Shown here: positions 59,381-64,000 of the stretch, one piece after another
Layout of the letters: each line of letters opens with the position of its first letter
Numbering within the stretch: position 1 is the stretch's first letter
Assembly (NCBI GenBank): GCA_964019415.1
Contig: OZ025889.1
Coordinates: forward strand, 5,554,011 to 5,618,010
Length of the DNA: 64,000 nt
Source of the DNA: Ianthella basta
Taxonomy: Eukaryota > Porifera > Demospongiae > Verongiida > Ianthellidae
Direction: 5' to 3'
Made by a program: the position numbers and the translations under genes
Notes under the pieces: model-generated
The model's input: the letters and a program-made list of their open reading frames with translations, nothing else
Told to the model about the DNA's origin: nothing
Database searches by the model: none

Positions 59381-60283
59381 TATTCACACTCAATTGCACA
59401 ACAATATGCAGGTGGAGAAGTAGAGGATGGTATCAAGACCGCAAATGCGGCAAAATGTTGCCAGATGTAGGGATGGTGCAAATGTATTCAAAGTCAGCGA
59501 ATGTTAATGACCTGGTTTTGCATGTACCAGCTGGCCCCCCTCTGCATGGACCGGCCCTCCTCCTTGTTACTACGGTTTTTCTGCCAGGTAGTTTGCTATG
59601 CCCTTGAGACACTGCACCATCCCTGCATCTGCCCTTGTTTTTGGAGGAAACATTTTTACACACCCTATCAGATGTCACGCTCGTGACGTCTATTTAGGAA
59701 TGTGCTCGGTTCAAAATGGCGTCCCTATCTTAATGTATTAGGGCGCTTCTGTGAAACTAGCCAAACGGCAGTGGTAAAGAACAATTAAAGGCCATAGATA
59801 GGCTTCTTTTGATGTATTGACGACGGCAGCGCACCCAAAGGCAACCTGGAGTCCACGTAGGAGAAAAGTGTCATAGGCTGCTCGTACCCCATTTGTTCTT
59901 TTCATATTATTCTTATTTTTCCCACAGAATTTTTGCGCGCTCCTAGCGCACGACACAGGGCACCTACAGACCCAAGTTGTGTACGAGGACTTACGTACCT
60001 AGGTCAAGGACTAGGATCTGAGCGCCGGTGGCAATCCGATAAGTATAGCGCTGGAGCGGGCAGGAAATTTGTCCTCCCCGTGTATTAAAGATACCCCAAT
60101 GCCGCCATTTTGTTGCGCTGGTATACGGTACGGTACATGGCAGCCGCTTCATCTAAAGTGGCATAACTGTGCTTGATGCTCTGCACAATCTTCAACTAAT
60201 TTAAAGAAGGGGTATTAGTCAGCGCTGGTATCAGTCTGCAGCTGGTGTAACCATAGTCCTTTGGATATACAAAAACTGTACAA
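59381..60283. other. Sequence inserted in copy C, no gene recognised
   Basis: No recognisable domain in the short open frames. The region near 59940-60130 is CpG-richer and includes AATGCCGCCATTTTG, a YY1-like word also seen upstream of genes here. It may be part of the same insertion as the palindrome that follows. Confidence 0.4.
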
Positions 60284-60613
60284 ACTAGTGTATAAAAATT
60301 CCTTTAGAATTAAAAGGGATTTAGGAATGGCCAGCAGAAAAGGCATAGAAACAAGCAACAGTAACTCAACACCATGATGAACCCACATTGCCGTGAAGTT
60401 TGCTATGCATTCCTAATTTCCTTGTAGCTACATGGGACTAGCTAGCTAGACATTTGGGCCCATGTAGATGCACAAGGAAATTAGGAATGCATAGCAAACT
60501 TCACGGCAATGTGGGTTCATCATGGTGTTGAGTTACTGTTGCTTGTTTCTATGCTTTTTCTGCTGGCCATTCCTAAATCCCTTTTAATTCTAAAGGAATT
60601 TTTATACACTAGT
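60284..60613. repeat. 330-bp near-perfect palindrome
   Basis: Arms 60284-60425 and 60472-60613, 142 bp each, start ACTAGTGTATAAAAATTCC and differ at one position by eye. The 46-bp centre holds a further inverted pair, CTACATGGG and CCCATGTAG. It interrupts copy C of the low-copy unit. A transcript would fold into a long duplex. Confidence 0.93.
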
Positions 60614-61174
60614 AGCATTAAGGTTCTGTATGAGTACATCACCATCTTAGAACAGAGCAAAGGTCTGGGTTACATTTGTTCCAGGTCAAGATATAGCTTT
60701 ATTTAACTGCCTGTCCCAAGTTGTATGAATGTTGTTGTCCATGTTAAAATTCATTGGCGAACTTGGCAATCTCACATTATATTTATAGAAATTCTGAAGT
60801 GCATGTAGCCTCACCCATTCAGGCCTATTCCTCCCCCCCCCCCCCCTCCCCAGCCTAACATAGGCTACTAGGAATTGAAGGTTGGTGGCTATTAGTCTGG
60901 TGCATGCACTAGCCCCTTCTCATTATCACGGGGATGGATGGCTATGTACCAGTGGCTAACAGCTCAGCAAATAATAAATCAACTCGTTTACATAGTCATT
61001 TGAATAAATGAAATAATAATTATGAATAATGAACAAAGAGAGGTAAATTAAGTAAGAATTCAACAAGCAAACACAGAGAGAGATTGTGGTAACAGCATGA
61101 TTATACAGAGTAAATAGAAATGAAAGTGAAAAAATAGCAAGTGACAAGATGATGTATTTTCAGGAGATCGATAG

Positions 61175-61640
61175 TTAATTGCGTTCCACCTGACCCTCGG
61201 ACATTGCAAGGTCCACGGCACTCATGTCGATTTGGCCTGGGTGGTGATAGGTTGACCATGCACTCCTGAGGCATGCGATAGCTGATCGCAAGAGGGCAAA
61301 ACTGAGGCGGCAGTGAAGCAACTCCACCGTGCTGTAGGTGGAGTGGTGCTTCTCGGCTTGCAAGGCTGCCAGCCTTTGGAAAAAGGTGGTCGCACAGGGA
61401 CCTGCTCCGTGCACTGGTGCAGGACAGCACTAGGGGTACAAATGAGGCATGCTCCACTCCACATATCCGTTCTTCATACTTGCGCCTTTTCTCACATTCA
61501 TGCCGCTGATAGCAGGCTGCTGTCTGCAGGGTTCTGTTCAAGGGGGCGTAGGGGTTAAAAACCCTCACATCAAAAAATGCCCTCTCAAACCTCCCTCCCC
61601 AGAAGCCGCTTGCTGCGACGTCTAGTCTGGCATTGTCCTC
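61175..61640 (-). pseudogene. C-terminal remnant of another retrotransposon-type protein
   Basis: On the minus strand the frames give SGFWGGRFERAFFDVRVFNP, APLNRTLQTAACYQRHECEK and RICGVEHASFVPLVLS. After a frameshift come CATTFFQRLAALQAEKHH and LSFALLRSAIACLRS, then a stop. I recognise this as the nuclease-like C-terminal region of a multicopy RT-family protein common in cnidarians and sponges; FDVRV carries the expected acidic residue. At least one frameshift; no RT domain is present. Confidence 0.65.
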
Positions 61641-61654
61641 ATTTGAATAAATTA

Positions 61655-61755
61655 ATTCACACTCGGCCGTCGTTATAGCAGCTACCTTCGTTGCTACCAG
61701 CTCACATACGTCAAAACTGGCTGGGACCGACTCGCCATAGCAGTAATAGCTAGTA
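61655..61755. mobile_element. Helitron-related fragment
   Basis: CGGCCGTCGTTATAGCAGCT to GACTCGCCATAGCAG matches 55638-55730 of the Helitron near its 3' end. The terminal hairpin and CTAG are not kept. Confidence 0.7.
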
Positions 61756-61968
61756 ATAGCTAGTGATATGTAATAGGGTTAGAGTGTTGCTTGTTTTTGG
61801 TGAGCTGTTTGCTGGGTGTGTAATCTTATTGTATAAATTATAATAGCCCCTAATGTATGTTGCATTCATTACAATGCAGGTTGCATAAGGACACAACGTG
61901 GTTCCAGTTACATCGGACGATTGTGTTGCCTTAATCTTCTCTTGTACCGTGGTGTCAAAGCTGTTAAC

Positions 61969-62136
61969 ATGACCCTTGCAAAATACATTGGTATTGCAAT
62001 CATAGCAGTTGCTGCCATATTGGCCTTACTGCAAATAATTACACGGATGCCTGACAGTTGGATAATTTACCCTTGCACTATAGGAATTGTCATTGTCGGT
62101 ATGTTTGCAATGTGGGCTTATGTCGAGATGAAATGA
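61969..62136 (+). CDS. Small two-helix membrane protein, short family member
   Basis: 56 codons from the ATG in the family position. Helices are YIGIAIIAVAAILALLQII and IIYPCTIGIVIVGMFAMWAY with the family turn MPDSW. It stops at VEMK before the soluble tail; the following DNA still shows remains of it (GCTGTCAGCAAAGCTAATAA) and the LTQEE module. The upstream module reads LHKDTTWFQLH. Could be a shortened functional gene or an early pseudogene. Confidence 0.5.
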   Translation: MTLAKYIGIAIIAVAAILALLQIITRMPDSWIIYPCTIGIVIVGMFAMWAYVEMK

Positions 62137-62229
62137 AGCTGTCAGCAAAGCTAATAAGAACATGGAGGAATTGATCCAAGACTTCAGAAATGCAACTACT
62201 AAGACATTATTAGAATACTTAAATTGACA

Positions 62230-63290
62230 CAGGAGGAACATGCAGGAAAGATTGAAACAGATGTCTAAGTACAGTATAAGGGTGTAGCATGCAAGTACAT
62301 AGTGGAATAAGACAATGATGACAACTACTGTGTAATGTAGTAATACAAAGGACTGAATTTAACAATGATATTTCACTGCTCTGTGCAATTATGTACAGTG
62401 AAATTAATTGTTACGTATATGCAGTGCATATTACTTAGATTATTATACTATAGCAGGAGTGTCCACTGTTGGAGATTACCTGCTGCCAATTTTGTACATG
62501 GAATTTAAAGTAGCTGCTATGATGATGCATGCATGGGGTTAAATGGCAGTTGTCTGACAGTGTGAAGAATGTACGGTATATGGCTGCTGTTTTTAATGGA
62601 CACAGTCACCATGGCTATTTGAACTAAACGTTCAAGCACAGAGGGTCACCACCTGCATTGGCTGCTCAGTTAAACTTAAAAGTGTGCATGATATTCAAAT
62701 AGTGCATGCAAGTGTGTGTGCAGGTGGTAAGGGCATGGTAGTGCTGTAACATTGCTGCATCAATTAGTAGTCGATATATAGTTAGAGCATGGATGTATAC
62801 ACATCGCATTAATTGTTATGTGTTGCATATCATCTCACGAGCGGATAACAGCAAACCTCTGCGCAAAAGTGCGACGCTAGGGTTTTTCAACCTTAGGGAC
62901 ACAGAGTGTCTCAGAGACTGCTTGCTGTGAATTTAAGCATGCATATATGCACTTGGCCACGGTGGCCATATTCTGCAGTCACATGATTGCATTGTCTAGT
63001 CAGATGCCCAAGCTTTTAATGCTCCGAACAAGCATACACACAGCTAGACTGCATGGGAAAATTAAATATATTAAGGATAAGGATTAAGGATACCGGTATA
63101 CTTGTTTGTGAACATTAACATTATATTAGACCAGGCATGCATGATTGATGCAGTGCATTGCATGTGAGAGCAAGCTGCATTATTGAGCAAGTCAAATGAG
63201 TTGTGCATGGCCAGCAGATTGCATACAATTCTGTACATGCAAGCAGTGTGTATGCGCATGAAGAACCTGGAGCTATAGAGCTATGAGAGA
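62230..63290. other. Intergenic, no gene recognised
   Basis: AT-rich; one short hairpin-like stretch (CTAGGGTTTTTCAACCTTAG, about 62877-62896). Nothing else supported. Confidence 0.45.
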
Positions 63291-63382
63291 TGAGTGTGAG
63301 CAGAATTGTAGCCGTATATGGGTGTAAGGACAGTGTAATATCATTATGATGTTTAAAACTTCTGTACAAATCAGTACAAAAT

Positions 63383-64000
63383 TCAATTCTTTATGAAGAA
63401 GCTAGTCAGAGACTTTTGCTGTTTGGCGCTTGCAGTACTGTGGCCCTTCTTTGCTGCTCTCTTAGTGCCCTTCTCCTCAGAGCTAGTGCTCAGCACTGGC
63501 TGCTCGGTAGCAGCTGATACCTGATTGGTAGAGGAAGCTGGAGGGGGTGGAGCTTCATCCTCACCACTGGCGTCTGTTGAGTCACTCTCATAGTACTTTT
63601 CTGTAACTGCACACAAGGAGATCAAGAACATGCTTACAGGGAGGCAAATTGTAATAACTAAACAACAAATAATGGACAGATACCTTTTGACAACAGAGCT
63701 ACAACACTGCTTAGCTTCTTCATAAACCGTGTCAAGTGTTTGGGTACAAACACTCCTTATGAGGTCAGTGCATGCAAGCAATCCAGTATGCAGACTGCTC
63801 ACCCATTGATCCATCATCGTCCACAAACATCCTAGACTTCAGCCGCCTCACTCGCTTCCTTTGCTTCTTTACTGTGGTGCTGGTTGTCATGGAAATGGGC
63901 ACCTCCTTTGTCTCTGTTTCAGCATGCATGACAGGGGCTTCCTTGCAGTGCTTGCTTTCTTCCTCAGCCTGTTCACCCACACTGTCACTGGAGAAGACTA
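63383..64000 (-). CDS. POLD3: DNA polymerase delta subunit 3, C-terminal two exons (partial)
   Basis: POLD3 (p66/Pol32-like) tethers polymerase delta to PCNA. The last exon (63606-63383) and the one before it (from beyond the window to 63803) join in frame over a GT-AG intron. The exon junction reads FVDDDGSMVTEKYYESDS, which aligns with the human POLD3 motif before its C terminus. A basic stretch (KKQRKRVRRLKSRMF) precedes it. An acidic, then Ser/Lys-rich tail follows, and the end is a PCNA-interacting box, QKSLTSFFIKN. The gene continues to the right of the window. Two fragments of its last exon lie at 42.9 and 48.2 kb. Confidence 0.85.

Overview
The window reads as nuclear DNA of an animal. 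It has intron-containing metazoan genes (TAF9, UBXN7, POLD3), long CA/GT microsatellites, a 20-bp satellite, and DNA transposons, Helitrons and retroelements of types common in non-bilaterian invertebrates. The frequent TAGCTAGC and TGCATGCA words and the compact genes would suit a sponge or cnidarian, but that placement is inference.

Layout. 1-8741 is one 20-bp satellite array. 8742-13046 holds a head-to-head pair: UBXN7 (minus, 3' part missing, running towards the satellite) and TAF9 (plus, five exons, complete), with start codons 72 bp apart. 13.4-15.2 kb is the TAF9 3' flank: a near-perfect hairpin MITE and a 22-bp minisatellite split by a hAT-type element. 16.0-20.6 kb is an apparently intact Ty3/Gypsy LTR retrotransposon of CsRn1 type, with LTRs identical by eye and a canonical -1 frameshift site. 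22.4-25.9 kb (minus) is a large unrecognised gene, probably transposase-derived. 27-34 kb and 55.8-62.3 kb hold diverged copies of a multi-kb low-copy unit carrying small membrane-protein genes and a tyrosine-phosphatase exon fragment. Between them (34-40 kb) lie broken RecQ-like, Myb/SANT-like, SWIM and THAP-transposase sequences, then two more membrane-protein genes (41.5 and 46.4 kb). 42.9-44.1 kb and 48.2-52.0 kb are mosaics of POLD3, UBXN7 and TAF9 pieces. 52.2-55.2 kb is an intact restriction-like-endonuclease (R2-type) non-LTR retrotransposon ORF, followed by a non-autonomous Helitron. 63.4-64 kb is the genuine 3' end of POLD3 (minus).

The most unusual signal is the mosaic itself. Pieces of UBXN7, TAF9, POLD3, an unclassified 0.85-0.95-kb element and the low-copy unit are joined in new combinations, and nearly every junction lies in a (CA)n/(TG)n tract. 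Either CA microsatellites have acted as recombination or insertion points, or the assembly is mis-joined at them. The conserved genes serve transcription initiation and SAGA (TAF9), p97/VCP-ubiquitin work (UBXN7) and DNA polymerase delta (POLD3); they share location, not a pathway.
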